DNA of 64,000 nt from Micromonospora cathayae (GTDB lineage: Bacteria > Actinomycetota > Actinomycetes > Mycobacteriales > Micromonosporaceae): contig NZ_CP118615.1 of NCBI RefSeq assembly GCF_028993575.1, positions 4,493,001-4,557,000 of the forward strand. The letters run 5' to 3'. Every line of letters starts with the position of its first letter. Position 1 is the stretch's first letter. The position numbers and the translations under genes are program-made. Of this stretch, positions 1-9,200 are shown piece after piece. The notes beneath the pieces were generated by a model, which had not been told where the DNA came from, did no database searches, and saw only the letters and a program-made list of their open reading frames with translations.

Positions 1-1
1 C

Positions 2-1375
2 GACCTCGCCGACGGGTACGCCGCCGCCCTGCACCGGCACGGGCTGGTCGCCGGGGACACCCTGGGGGTGGCGGTGCGGCCCGGCCCCCGGGCGCTGTCG
101 GTGCTGCTGGCCGCCTACCGGCTCGGCCTGCGGGTGGCGGTGCTCGACCCCAGCGCCGGCCCGGACGTGCTCACCGCCCGGCTGGCCCTGGCCCGGCCCG
201 CCCTGGTGGTCGCGGACGCGGCGGCGCAGGCGGTCGCCGGCTGGGCGCGTCCGCTGGCCGGCCGGGCCAGCCTGGCCCTGCCCCGGCTGGCCGACCTCGG
301 CCCGGTGCGGACCGTCGGCCGTCGGCTGCCCGGCTGCGCCCCGGCGCTGCCCCGCCGGTCCGGTCCGGCCCCGGACCGGGGCGGCCCGGACGGCGACGCG
401 GTGATCATCTTCACCTCCGGCACGACCAGCCGGCCCCGGGCGGTGGTGCACCGGCGGCACGGCCTGGACGCCGGGCTGCGGGCCGTCGCCGACCTGGTCC
501 GCCCCCGCCCCGACCAGCCGGTGCTCGGCGGCACGTTCTTCGTGCTGGTGCCCGCCCTGACCAGCGGGGCACCGGTCGCCCTGCCGGCCCGCCGGCCCCG
601 GGTGCTGGCCCGGCAGGTGGCCCGGCTGCGCCCGCAGGCCAGCTACCTCACCCCACCCCAGTTGCGGGCGCTGCTGGCGCAGCGTCCCCGGCTCACCGGC
701 CGGTTCTACAGTGGCTCCGCGCCGGTGAGCGCCGCCCTGCTCGACCGGGTCCGGCGGGCCGGCGCGGAGCAGGCGTGGGGGGTGTACGCGCTCACCGAAC
801 TCTTCCCCGCCGCCGCCGTCGAGGCCACCGAGAAGGCCGCCCACACCGGCGACGGCGACCTGGTCGGGGCACCGCTGCCGGGGGTGACGACCCGGACCGG
901 CCCGGACGGGCGGCTGCTGCTGCGCGGCCCGGGGCAGGCGCACCGGTACCTGGGCGAGGAACCGTACGACTGGGTGGACACCGGTGACGTGGCCCGGCTG
1001 GCCGGCGACCGGATCGTGCTCGCCGGCCGGAGCAAGGACATGATCCTGCGCGGCGCGGAGAACATCTACCCCGGGCTGTACGAACCGGCGCTGCACGTGC
1101 CGGGCGTCAACCTGGCGGTGCTGGTCGGCGTACCGGCCGACGACGGTGACGAACGGCTGGTCGCGGTGGTCGAACCGGAACCGGGCGCCGACCCGGCCCG
1201 GCTCCGCCGGACCCTCGACCCGGTGCTGGCCCGGATGGGCGCGGCCCGCCCCGACGGGCTGGTCTTCGCGGCCGTACCGACCAGCGGACGGTCCCGCAAA
1301 CCGGACCGGCGGGCCGCCGCCGCGCTGGCCGCCGCCCGTACCACCGGCACCCCGACCGGCGGACGCCGTGGCTGA
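2..1375 (+). CDS. Acyl-AMP ligase (ANL superfamily), 5' end outside window
   Basis: The frame is open from base 2, so the start lies upstream of the window. About 457 residues are visible. They contain the ANL phosphate-binding motif IIFTSGTTSRP, the YALTE motif, the hinge-region WVDTGD and GRSKDMILRGAENIYP, and a C-terminal GRSRKPDRR carrying the probable catalytic lysine. Family knowledge: such enzymes activate a carboxylate as acyl-AMP and pass it to CoA or a carrier protein. It is the first visible gene of a three-gene operon. The P450 start codon lies inside its last codons, so the products probably act on one substrate. The substrate is not readable from the sequence. Confidence 0.85.
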   Translation, partial: DLADGYAAALHRHGLVAGDTLGVAVRPGPRALSVLLAAYRLGLRVAVLDPSAGPDVLTARLALARPALVVADAAAQAVAGWARPLAGRASLALPRLADLGPVRTVGRRLPGCAPALPRRSGPAPDRGGPDGDAVIIFTSGTTSRPRAVVHRRHGLDAGLRAVADLVRPRPDQPVLGGTFFVLVPALTSGAPVALPARRPRVLARQVARLRPQASYLTPPQLRALLAQRPRLTGRFYSGSAPVSAALLDRVRRAGAEQAWGVYALTELFPAAAVEATEKAAHTGDGDLVGAPLPGVTTRTGPDGRLLLRGPGQAHRYLGEEPYDWVDTGDVARLAGDRIVLAGRSKDMILRGAENIYPGLYEPALHVPGVNLAVLVGVPADDGDERLVAVVEPEPGADPARLRRTLDPVLARMGAARPDGLVFAAVPTSGRSRKPDRRAAAALAAARTTGTPTGGRRG

Positions 1376-2609
1376 GCCGCCGCCCCGGGTGGGGAGCACC
1401 GGGCCGGCGTCGGCCGCCCGGACGGCCGACGCCACGGCTGAGCCGGCACCCCGGGCGGGGAACGCCGTGCCGGCGTCGGCTCCGGCCGGGTCGACGCGCG
1501 GCCGGGGCCGACGCCGGGACCGCCGGGTGTACCTGCGCCGGTACCCGGTGCTGTTCACCCTGCTCGCCGCCACCCGCCGCTGGCCGACGCTTCGACTCGG
1601 CCGGACCGTGCTGGTGCACGACCCGGACGCCTACCTGGACGCGTTGACCCGGATTCCGCTGGACCGGCTGGCCGCCGGCACCGTCGGCGGCACCGCCCAC
1701 CGGCTCGGCACCGACGGGCTGCTGTTCGACCAGGAGGGGCCGGTGCACCGGCAGGCCCGCCGGGCGCTCGCCGACGGGCTGGGCCCGACCGGGGTGCGGC
1801 GGGTCCGTCCGGTCTGGACCGAGCTGCTGCGGCGCCGGCTGGCCCCGCTCGCCGACGGCGGGTCGGTGGACCTGGTCCCGGTGGTGGCCGAACTGGCCGG
1901 GGCGACCACGGCGGCCCTGCTCGGGGTGACCGCCGAGCCGACCGCGCTGGCCGCCGCCGCCCGCCGGGTCGCCGCCACGGCCGCCGCCGAACAACTTCCC
2001 GGCCCGCGCCCGCCCGGCCGCGCGCGGGCCGCCCGGACCGCGGTGGCCGACCTCGCCGCCCTGTTGGACGTGCCGCCGGACCGGCTCGGCCTGGCCGGCA
2101 TGCTGACCGTCGCCGCCGTCAACACCACCGTCGCCGGCATCCCCCGGGCGGTGGCCTGGTGCGCCGACGACCGGCTGTGGGACCGGGCCGGGTCGCCCGA
2201 CAGCCGGGACGTGCTGGTCGACGAACTGCTGCGGGTGACCGCGCCCAGCCCGGTGCTGCCCCGGGTGGCCGGGGCGGCCGTCCCCACGACGGCGCGCCTC
2301 GGCCAGCGCGCCGGGACCGCCGCCGGCTGCCCGGTCCGGTCCGGGGACCGGCTGCTGCTGGTCGCCCGGCACGCCGCCGGGGCCCACCACGGCGACCCGG
2401 ACTGCGCCGCGCCCGCGCCGGCCCGTACCGCCCGGCTGGTCTTCGGGGCCGGCGCGCACGCCTGCCCGGGAGCCCGGCTGGCCCGCGCCCAGCTCGCCGA
2501 CACCCTCGCCGCGCTGGCCCCGTACCGGCCGGTGGTGGTGTCGGCCCGCGCCGACGGGCGGGCCGCGCTGCCCGGCTGGGCGCGCCTGGTGATCAGGGCC
2601 GGGGCGTGA
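1368..2609 (+). CDS. Cytochrome P450
   Basis: A 413-residue P450. The heme-ligand loop FGAGAHACPGARLA holds the axial cysteine, and the K-helix ExxR is present as ELLR. The start chosen is GTG 1368, which overlaps the ligase stop by 8 bases. The first 45 or so residues are an Ala/Pro-rich extension before the fold begins near RRYPVLF. The I-helix segment reads AAVNTT where most P450s have AGxDT or AGxET, so the acid of the acid-alcohol pair is Asn. Redox partners are not encoded here. The coupled ligase and epimerase suggest oxidation of an activated lipid or polyketide-like acid, which is inference. Confidence 0.88.
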   Translation: MAEPPPRVGSTGPASAARTADATAEPAPRAGNAVPASAPAGSTRGRGRRRDRRVYLRRYPVLFTLLAATRRWPTLRLGRTVLVHDPDAYLDALTRIPLDRLAAGTVGGTAHRLGTDGLLFDQEGPVHRQARRALADGLGPTGVRRVRPVWTELLRRRLAPLADGGSVDLVPVVAELAGATTAALLGVTAEPTALAAAARRVAATAAAEQLPGPRPPGRARAARTAVADLAALLDVPPDRLGLAGMLTVAAVNTTVAGIPRAVAWCADDRLWDRAGSPDSRDVLVDELLRVTAPSPVLPRVAGAAVPTTARLGQRAGTAAGCPVRSGDRLLLVARHAAGAHHGDPDCAAPAPARTARLVFGAGAHACPGARLARAQLADTLAALAPYRPVVVSARADGRAALPGWARLVIRAGA

Positions 2610-3529
2610 ACCTGACCGGGGTCCGGGTGGCGGTCACCGGGGCGAGCGGGTTCTGTGGCGCCGCCGTGGCCCGGACCGCGGCCGACGCCGGGGCCGAGGT
2701 GGTCTGCCTGGGCCGCCGCCGGGGGCCGGTCGGCCGGCACGTGCCGTGGGACGCCACCGTCGGGCCGCCCGACCTGGCCGACGCCGACCTGGTGATCCAC
2801 CTCGCCGCGGCGGTCGGCGACCCGGCTCCCGGCCGGGCGGCCGAGCGCGCCTACCGGGCGGTCAACGTGGACGGCACCGCCCGACTGCTCGACGCGTCCG
2901 GGGACCGGCCGCTGGTCTGGGTGAGCAGCGCCAGCGTGTACCGGCCCGGGGGAGCGGGCCCGGTCACCGAGGAGCATCCGGTCGACGGGCAGCTGTCGGC
3001 GTACGGGCGGACCAAGGCCGCCGGGGAACGACTGGCCCTGGCGGCCGGGGCCGTGGTGCTGCGCCCCCGGGCGGTGTACGGGCCGGGCGACCCGCACCTG
3101 CTGCCCCGGCTGCTCGCCGCCCGGCGGGGCCGCTGGCTGCCGGTGCCCGGCCCGGACACCCGGCTGAGCCTCACCGCGGTGGAGAACCTGGCGGACGCCT
3201 GCCTGGCAGCGACCGGCTGGCCGGCGGGGGCGTACAACATCGCCGACGACCTGCCGTACTCGCGGGACGCGGTGCTGCGGGCGGTGCTGGCCGCGTCGGG
3301 GATCCCGGCCCGGCTGGTGCACCTGCCGGTCCGGTCGGCGATGGTCGCCGCGGACGCGGCCACCGGCTGGTCGCGGTTGAGCCGTCGCCCGCCCCGGCTG
3401 ACCCGGTACGCCGTCGAGCAGCTCGCCCGGGGCATGGTGCTCGACCTCGGCCGGGCCCGCGCGCAGGGCTACCGGCCCCGCCGGAAGCTCGCCGACCACC
3501 TGGCCCGGATCGGCTCCGGCCGGGGCTGA
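2606..3529 (+). CDS. NAD-dependent epimerase/dehydrogenase (extended SDR)
   Basis: A 307-residue extended short-chain dehydrogenase. The N-terminal nucleotide-binding motif is TGASGFCG, the catalytic pair is YGRTK (YxxxK), and a serine stands in the WVSSASVY strand. GTG 2606 overlaps the P450 stop (GTGA), a sign of translational coupling. The 3-beta-hydroxysteroid dehydrogenase-like pattern next to an acyl-AMP ligase resembles the OleC/OleD pairing of beta-lactone and olefin pathways. However, the ligase motifs are ordinary acyl-CoA-synthetase type, so this is only a possibility. Sugar-nucleotide epimerase activity is less likely in this context. Confidence 0.82.
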   Translation: MNLTGVRVAVTGASGFCGAAVARTAADAGAEVVCLGRRRGPVGRHVPWDATVGPPDLADADLVIHLAAAVGDPAPGRAAERAYRAVNVDGTARLLDASGDRPLVWVSSASVYRPGGAGPVTEEHPVDGQLSAYGRTKAAGERLALAAGAVVLRPRAVYGPGDPHLLPRLLAARRGRWLPVPGPDTRLSLTAVENLADACLAATGWPAGAYNIADDLPYSRDAVLRAVLAASGIPARLVHLPVRSAMVAADAATGWSRLSRRPPRLTRYAVEQLARGMVLDLGRARAQGYRPRRKLADHLARIGSGRG

Positions 3530-3815
3530 CCCGGTGCCGCCGGCCGTCGCCCCGGACCGCCGGGAACGCCGGATCGGGCGCTAAACCTGTCAATTTTCCG
3601 GTCGCCGATGGTGTCCCGGATGGTGGTCGGCGGGGTGGCCGCCGGCGGCCGGGGAGCCGTCGGGAGACTTCCGTTGACCTGCGAAGAATCCGCGAATCGC
3701 CACCAATCGTCCGACATGCCGCCGGTCGGGCCGACGGGGCTCAAGTGCTGAGATGTGGCGGAGCGTAACCAACTGTGACTCTTGCCATGAATATGAGACC
3801 TATGAATACTTCGAC

Positions 3816-3877
3816 ACACCCGTTCGGTGGAGCCTCACCGGCCGAACGGGTGTCCGGGGCCACCTGACCGGTGGCCC
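3816..3877 (+). promoter_or_regulatory. Two back-to-back hairpins in protease leader
   Basis: In the 372-base gap before the protease gene, two perfect inverted repeats stand 25-80 bases upstream of its ATG. The first has 12-bp arms at 3816-3827 and 3842-3853. The second has 8-bp arms at 3857-3864 and 3870-3877. The rest of the gap shows no gene. A relatively AT-rich patch at 3775-3806 could hold the promoter, but no clean -35/-10 pair is seen. The hairpins could stabilise the mRNA, attenuate it or bind a regulator. Confidence 0.5.
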
Positions 3878-3901
3878 GCCCTCGCTCATGGAGGTGAGTA
3901 C

Positions 3902-4951
3902 ATGCGTCTCTCCGGGTCCCCGCTGCGCCACGCCACCGTCACCGCGGTGGCCGGCGTGCTGGTCATCGGCACCATGACCAGCCCCGCCCAGGCCGCACCC
4001 GCGACAGTCGCCTCCCCCGACCAGGCCACCGCGCTCGCCGCCGCACTCGGCGACCGCTCCGCCGGGGCGTACGCCCAGGCCGACGGCACCATGGTCGTCA
4101 CCGTGACCGACGACGCCGCCGCCAAGAAGGTCCGCGCGGCCGGCGCCACACCCAGGACCGTCACCCGGGGCGCGGACGAGTTGGCCCGCGCCACCGCAGC
4201 CCTGGACAGCTCCGCGAAGATCCCCGGCACCGCGTGGTGGACCGACCCGGCCACCAACCAGGTCGTCGTCTCCGTCGACAGCACCGTCACCGGCGCGAAG
4301 CTCCAGCGCGTCGAGGCGGTCGCCGACCGGCTCGGCGGCACCATCCGCATCGAACGCGAGTCCGGGGTGCTCGGCACCCGGATCGCCGGCGGCGAGGCCA
4401 TCTGGGCCGAGGGCGGCGGACGCTGCTCGGCCGGCTTCAACGTCCGCAACGCCAGTGGCTCCTACTTCCTCACCGCCGGGCACTGCACCGACATCGCCGC
4501 CAACTGGTACGCCGACTCCGGGCAGAGCTCCCTGCTCGGCTCCGGCGGCACCGGCAGCTTCCCCGGCGACGACTACGGCATCGTGCAGCACACCGACGCC
4601 GGAGCCGCCGACGGCAGCGTCTACCTCTACGACGGCACCACCCGGGACATCACCGCCGCCGCCGACGCGTACGTCGGTCAGTCGGTGGAGCGCTCCGGCA
4701 GCACCACCGGCCTGCACAGCGGCACCGTCGAGGCGGTCGACGCCACGGTGAACTACGCCGAGGGGTCGGTCAGCGGCCTGATCCGTACCACGGTCTGCGC
4801 CGAGCCGGGCGACAGCGGCGGCGCGCTGGTCAGCGGCAGCACCGCGCTGGGCCTGACCTCCGGCGGCAGCGGCAACTGCTCCTCCGGCGGCACCACGTAC
4901 TTCCAGCCGGTCACCGAGGCGCTCAGCGTCTACGGCGTAGAGATCATCTGA
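3902..4951 (+). CDS. Secreted alpha-lytic/streptogrisin-type serine protease (S1)
   Basis: A 349-residue preproprotease. ATG 3902 follows a GGAGGTGAG ribosome site. Residues 1 to about 30 form a signal peptide ending near AQA. A pro-region of roughly 140 residues follows, then the mature chymotrypsin-fold domain starting near [10 protein letters not shown]. All triad motifs are present: TAGHC (His), DDYGIV (Asp) and GDSGG (Ser). Cysteines are placed as in the streptogrisin family. It degrades extracellular protein. A stem-loop follows the stop, so it is probably transcribed alone. Confidence 0.93.
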   Translation: MRLSGSPLRHATVTAVAGVLVIGTMTSPAQAAPATVASPDQATALAAALGDRSAGAYAQADGTMVVTVTDDAAAKKVRAAGATPRTVTRGADELARATAALDSSAKIPGTAWWTDPATNQVVVSVDSTVTGAKLQRVEAVADRLGGTIRIERESGVLGTRIAGGEAIWAEGGGRCSAGFNVRNASGSYFLTAGHCTDIAANWYADSGQSSLLGSGGTGSFPGDDYGIVQHTDAGAADGSVYLYDGTTRDITAAADAYVGQSVERSGSTTGLHSGTVEAVDATVNYAEGSVSGLIRTTVCAEPGDSGGALVSGSTALGLTSGGSGNCSSGGTTYFQPVTEALSVYGVEII

Positions 4952-4971
4952 TCGTCCCACCACCACCCCCA

Positions 4972-5005
4972 GCGATGGCCGTCACCCCCAGGTGGCGGCC
5001 ATCGC
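4972..5005 (+). terminator. Stem-loop after protease gene
   Basis: Perfect 10-bp inverted repeat (4972-4981 and 4996-5005) with a 14-base loop, 21 bases after the protease stop. There is no T-run, as is common in actinomycetes. Confidence 0.6.
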
Positions 5006-5070
5006 CGTGTCCGACGGTGGACGTCGGCCCGGCTACCGGCGTCGCGCCGACGGGCGCGTAGGGTGGTCGC

Positions 5071-6174
5071 GTGGAGCAGGAAGACCGGATCGCCCTTTTC
5101 CTCGACTACGAGAACCTCGCGCTGGGGGCCCGCGACCACCACGGCGGCAAGGCGTTCGACTTCCGGCCCATCGCCGACGCGCTCGCCGAGCGCGGCCGGG
5201 TGGTGGTGCGCCGGGCGTACGCCGACTGGTCGTACTTCGACGAGGACCGCCGGATGCTCACCCGCTCCCACGTGGAACTCATCGAGATCCCGCAGCGGAT
5301 GGGCGCGTCCCGGAAGAACGCCGCCGACATCAAGATGGCCGTCGACGCGGTCGAGCTGGCCTTCGAACGCGGCTACATCTCGACGTTCGTGATCTGCACC
5401 GGCGACAGCGACTTCACCCCGCTCGTCCACAAGCTCCGCGAACTCAACAAGCGGGTCATCGGCGTCGGGGTGGAGAAGTCCACCTCGGCCCTGCTCCCGC
5501 CGGCCTGCGACGAGTTCCTCTACTACGACCGCCTCGAAGGGGTCGACATCCCGCCGGTCCGGGAACGGCGCGCCCGGCCGACCCGGCAGCCCAGCCCGGA
5601 GCCGCAGCCGGTGGAGCGGGCCACACCGTCCACCGAACCCGACGTCGAGACCGCCCCGGCGGGGGAGGAGCCGGCCCGGGACGTCGACACCCTCGCCGTG
5701 CTGGTCGCCCAGACCGTGGCCGGACTCCAGGGCAGCTCCAGCGGCGAGGTGACCGCCTCCACGTTGAAGCGCACCCTGCTGCGCAAGGACCCCACCTTCA
5801 GCGAGTCCGACTACGGGTTCCGTACCTTCGGCGAGCTGCTGCGGCACCTCGCCGCGCACAACGTCGTCGAGCTGGCCGAAGGGCCGGCCAAGGGCGACCC
5901 GGAGGTGTCCCTGCCCGAACACGGCGACCGGGAGGTGGCCTTCGGGCTGCTCCGCTCGGTGGTCCACGACCTGGCCGGTGACGACGGCACGGTGGCGCTG
6001 TCCGGGCTGAAGAACCAGCTCCGCCGGGCCCGCCCCGACTTCAGCGAGAAGAAGCTCGGCTACCGTAGCTTCCTCCAGTTCTGCCGGGCCGCCGCCACCG
6101 GCGGCGCGGTCGACCTGCGGTGGAGCCCGGACGCCGAGGACTACCTGCTCACCACCCGGACACCGCCCGGCTGA
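5071..6174 (+). CDS. NYN-domain putative RNase with two LOTUS/OST-HTH domains
   Basis: A 367-residue protein starting at GTG 5071. The N-terminal half (about 1-150) is a NYN (PIN-like) domain with the acidic residues of FLDYEN, NAADIKMAVD and CTGDSDF. These correspond to the metal-binding nuclease site of the family. A Pro/Glu-rich linker (about 170-215) leads to two LOTUS/OST-HTH modules, around 220-280 and 290-360, each with the PxFSE..G(Y/F)R.F pattern. LOTUS domains bind RNA or protein partners in other organisms. It is convergent with the trypsin/nSTAND gene. A role in RNA turnover is inferred from the domains only. Confidence 0.85.
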   Translation: MEQEDRIALFLDYENLALGARDHHGGKAFDFRPIADALAERGRVVVRRAYADWSYFDEDRRMLTRSHVELIEIPQRMGASRKNAADIKMAVDAVELAFERGYISTFVICTGDSDFTPLVHKLRELNKRVIGVGVEKSTSALLPPACDEFLYYDRLEGVDIPPVRERRARPTRQPSPEPQPVERATPSTEPDVETAPAGEEPARDVDTLAVLVAQTVAGLQGSSSGEVTASTLKRTLLRKDPTFSESDYGFRTFGELLRHLAAHNVVELAEGPAKGDPEVSLPEHGDREVAFGLLRSVVHDLAGDDGTVALSGLKNQLRRARPDFSEKKLGYRSFLQFCRAAATGGAVDLRWSPDAEDYLLTTRTPPG

Positions 6175-6229
6175 CCTGATCCCGCACCCACCCCGCCGCC
6201 CACCTCGACCGCACCCACCGGCGACCCCG

Positions 6230-9200
6230 TCACGGGCAGGGCTTTCCGGTGGTGCCGCTGTGCCGCCCGATCACCTCCCGCTCGTCCGGGGTGTACGGTC
6301 GGTCGCTCAACCCGCACAGCCGCCTCATCCACTGCTCCGGGTCCAGCGGCAACGTACGGACCTGGGAGCCCTGGACGCTCGACAGGGTGCCGCCGGTCAA
6401 CGACCACAGCGGCGCGTTCTCCGTCGACGCGACGGGCAGCGCCGCCAACAGCTTGCCGGTCCGTTCGTCCCACAGCTTGGCCCCGGGCGCGCCGGCGGAG
6501 CCCACCGTGACCAGCCCGCTGTCCCCGGTGAAGCCGAGCATGCTGTCGACCGGACCGGTGGGGATGATGCCGCCCCGGCTCCGGCCGCTGTCGACGTCCC
6601 ACACCGTCACGTCGCCGTTGGACGACTGCACGGCCATCCGCGTGCCCTCCGGGTGGAACACCACCGCCCCCTGGTTGCGGGCGGCGCTCACCTCGAGCCG
6701 GACGACGACGTCGCGCCGGGGAACGCTCCACACCTCGACGTCCCCGCTGGGCTGCACGACGGCGACCTCGCCGGCCCGGCCGGGCCTCGGCTGCCGGCCG
6801 AGGTAGGCCAGCACGGCGGACCGGGCCAGCCCGTCGACGTCGGCCCGGACCGGCAGCGGCTCGTCGACCCGCGTGCCCGAGGCCACGTCCCACCGGGTGA
6901 GGACCCCCGCGTGCAGCACGACCACCCGACCGTCGGTGTCGAACAACACCGAGCTGGACCAGTCGTCGGCGCCGAAGGGCGGTGGTGGCGTACCGATGTC
7001 CGGCGGCACCGGGAGGGCGAGCCGGTGCGTGACCGCCAGACCGGGCAGGGCGTAGACCACCAGGGAACCGCTGTGCACCGCCGCGAGCCGGGTGCCGTCC
7101 GGGGAGAACGCCACCCACAGGCCGTTGTACATGACCTTGACGATGTCGGGGGGAGGCGGCGCGGAGGCACTGCCGAGCCGTTTCCGGGTCGCCACGTCGG
7201 TCAGCTCGATCCGGCCGCTCTCGCCGTCGACGGTCAGTTCGTACCGGCCGCGCGGGCCGGTCACCCGGACCGAACCCGGCGCGGCTGGCCGGGCCGGCCC
7301 GGAAGCCGCGAACGGGTCGGCCGCGCGGAGCCGGTAGCCCAGGTTCTTCCCACCCAGCAGGGTCACCGGACGGCCGTCGGGGCCGGACACGGCCACGGTC
7401 AGCCCGACCGATCCGGGCACCACCGGGCTGACCGGTGGCGCGGCGACCCGGTACACCCGGCCGGAGCGGAGGTCCACGATGGTCAGGTCCGTGTTGACGG
7501 CGTCGTCCGCGTGGCCCGCGAAGACCGCGTAGTCCGTGCCGACGTCCGCGTCCAGATAGGCCGAACACCGGACGCCCGGTGACACCGCCACCACCTCCCG
7601 GCCGGTCGCGGTGTCCAGCACCCGGAGCCGGTCGTCGTCGCACCGGGTGACCGCCGCACCGTACCGGACGATCGCGTCGCCCACCCCACCATCGACCGGG
7701 AAGGACCGCAGCCGCCGACCGGTCCGTAGGTCGTACAGGTGCGTCGGGCCGACGTGGGAGGAGACCACGAGGGTGCCCGGATCGGGGCCGAAGGAGACCT
7801 GTCCGGGGCGTTCACCGGCACCGATCGGGTTGACGATGGCGACCGGGGTTCCGCTGGCGGTGTCCCAGACCCGCAGGACCGAAGAATCACCGCTCGGCAG
7901 GGCCCAGCGCACCATGACCCGGCTGCCGTCGGCCGCGAAGCTCACCGAGGCGACCGTGAACTGGACGGCGGGATCCGGGTCCAGGGGCGTGTCGGCGAGG
8001 ACCACCGGCCCACTGGTCCGTTCGACGTCCCAGAGCAGCACGCTGCCCCGGGCGTTGGCGTAGGCCAGGGTCCCGCCGGAGGGGCTCAGCGTCCAGGTGC
8101 CGCCGATGTCGGTGCGGCCCCCGGAGGGCAGGAACACCTCCCGGGGGTGGGGGCCGGCCATCCCGGTCCACACCGCCGGCCGGCCGGTCGCGTTCTCGAA
8201 GACCACCACGTCGCCGTCCCGGCTGGTCGCGATCCGCCGCAGGTCGCCGTCCCAGCTGTCCTGGTACACCGCGTCGACCGACTGGGTGGCCGCGTACCAG
8301 GAGAACAGCGCCCCGTACGCCTCGGCGGACCGGTCGTGGTGCCAGGCGGCCTGGGCCAGTTGCAGCGACATCCGCGGATCGACCTGCCGGGTCCGGTTGG
8401 CGTCGTCGGCCAGGGCCCGGGAAGCGGCGGTGCGCAGCCGGGCGTCGGCCTGCGCGGTCTGCCGGGCGGCGACCACCGCCAGCCCGGTCGCGGCCAGCGC
8501 CAGCACCGAGATCACCGCCACCACCGTCCACAGCACCCGGATCCGGCGCTGCTCCCGCGCCCGGCTCGACCGGAGGTAGGCGTGCTCGGCCGGGCTGATA
8601 CCGGCCGGATGCTCGCGCCGCCACCGTTCGGCGGTCGCCAACGGCACACCGCGCAGCAGGCCGCCGGGGTCCCGGCCGTCGGCCTCCCACCGGGCCAGGT
8701 CGGCCCGCAGCTCCTCCTGCCAGGTACGGAAGTCGCGTTCCTCGGTCAGCCAGCCGTGCAACTCCGGCCAGTGGGCGATCAACGCCTGGTGGGCGAGGTC
8801 GGCGACCTCGGTGCCGTCGGTGCCCCGACCGACCACGACGAGCCGGCTGGCCACCAGCCGGGCCAGCACCTCACCCGACTCGTCCCCGAGGTGGGCCAGC
8901 CGGACCGGCCGGCGCAGGAAACCCCCGTCGGCCTCCGGTCGGGCCAACTGGACCAGGAGGCGGCGGGCCTCCGGTCGCCGCTCGGGCGGCAGGTGCCGGT
9001 ACACGTCCTCGGCGTACCGGGCCAGCGCGCCGGACACGCCGCCGATCTCCTCGTACGCCCGGTGGGTGAGCGTGCCGGCGGTACGGCGTTCCCAGAGCCG
9101 GGCCAGGGTGAACTCGACCAGCGGCAGGTGACCGGGCGCGGTGCCGGCGTCGTCCAGGATCCGCTCGACCAGGCCGCTCTCGAAGTCGACGTCGGCGGCG

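Noticed and set aside
1631..3499. 622-codon open frame on the minus strand
   Set aside because: It is the GC-skewed shadow of the P450 and epimerase genes: low-complexity Arg/Pro/Ala content and no family motif. Many similar long antisense frames in the window were dropped for the same reason.
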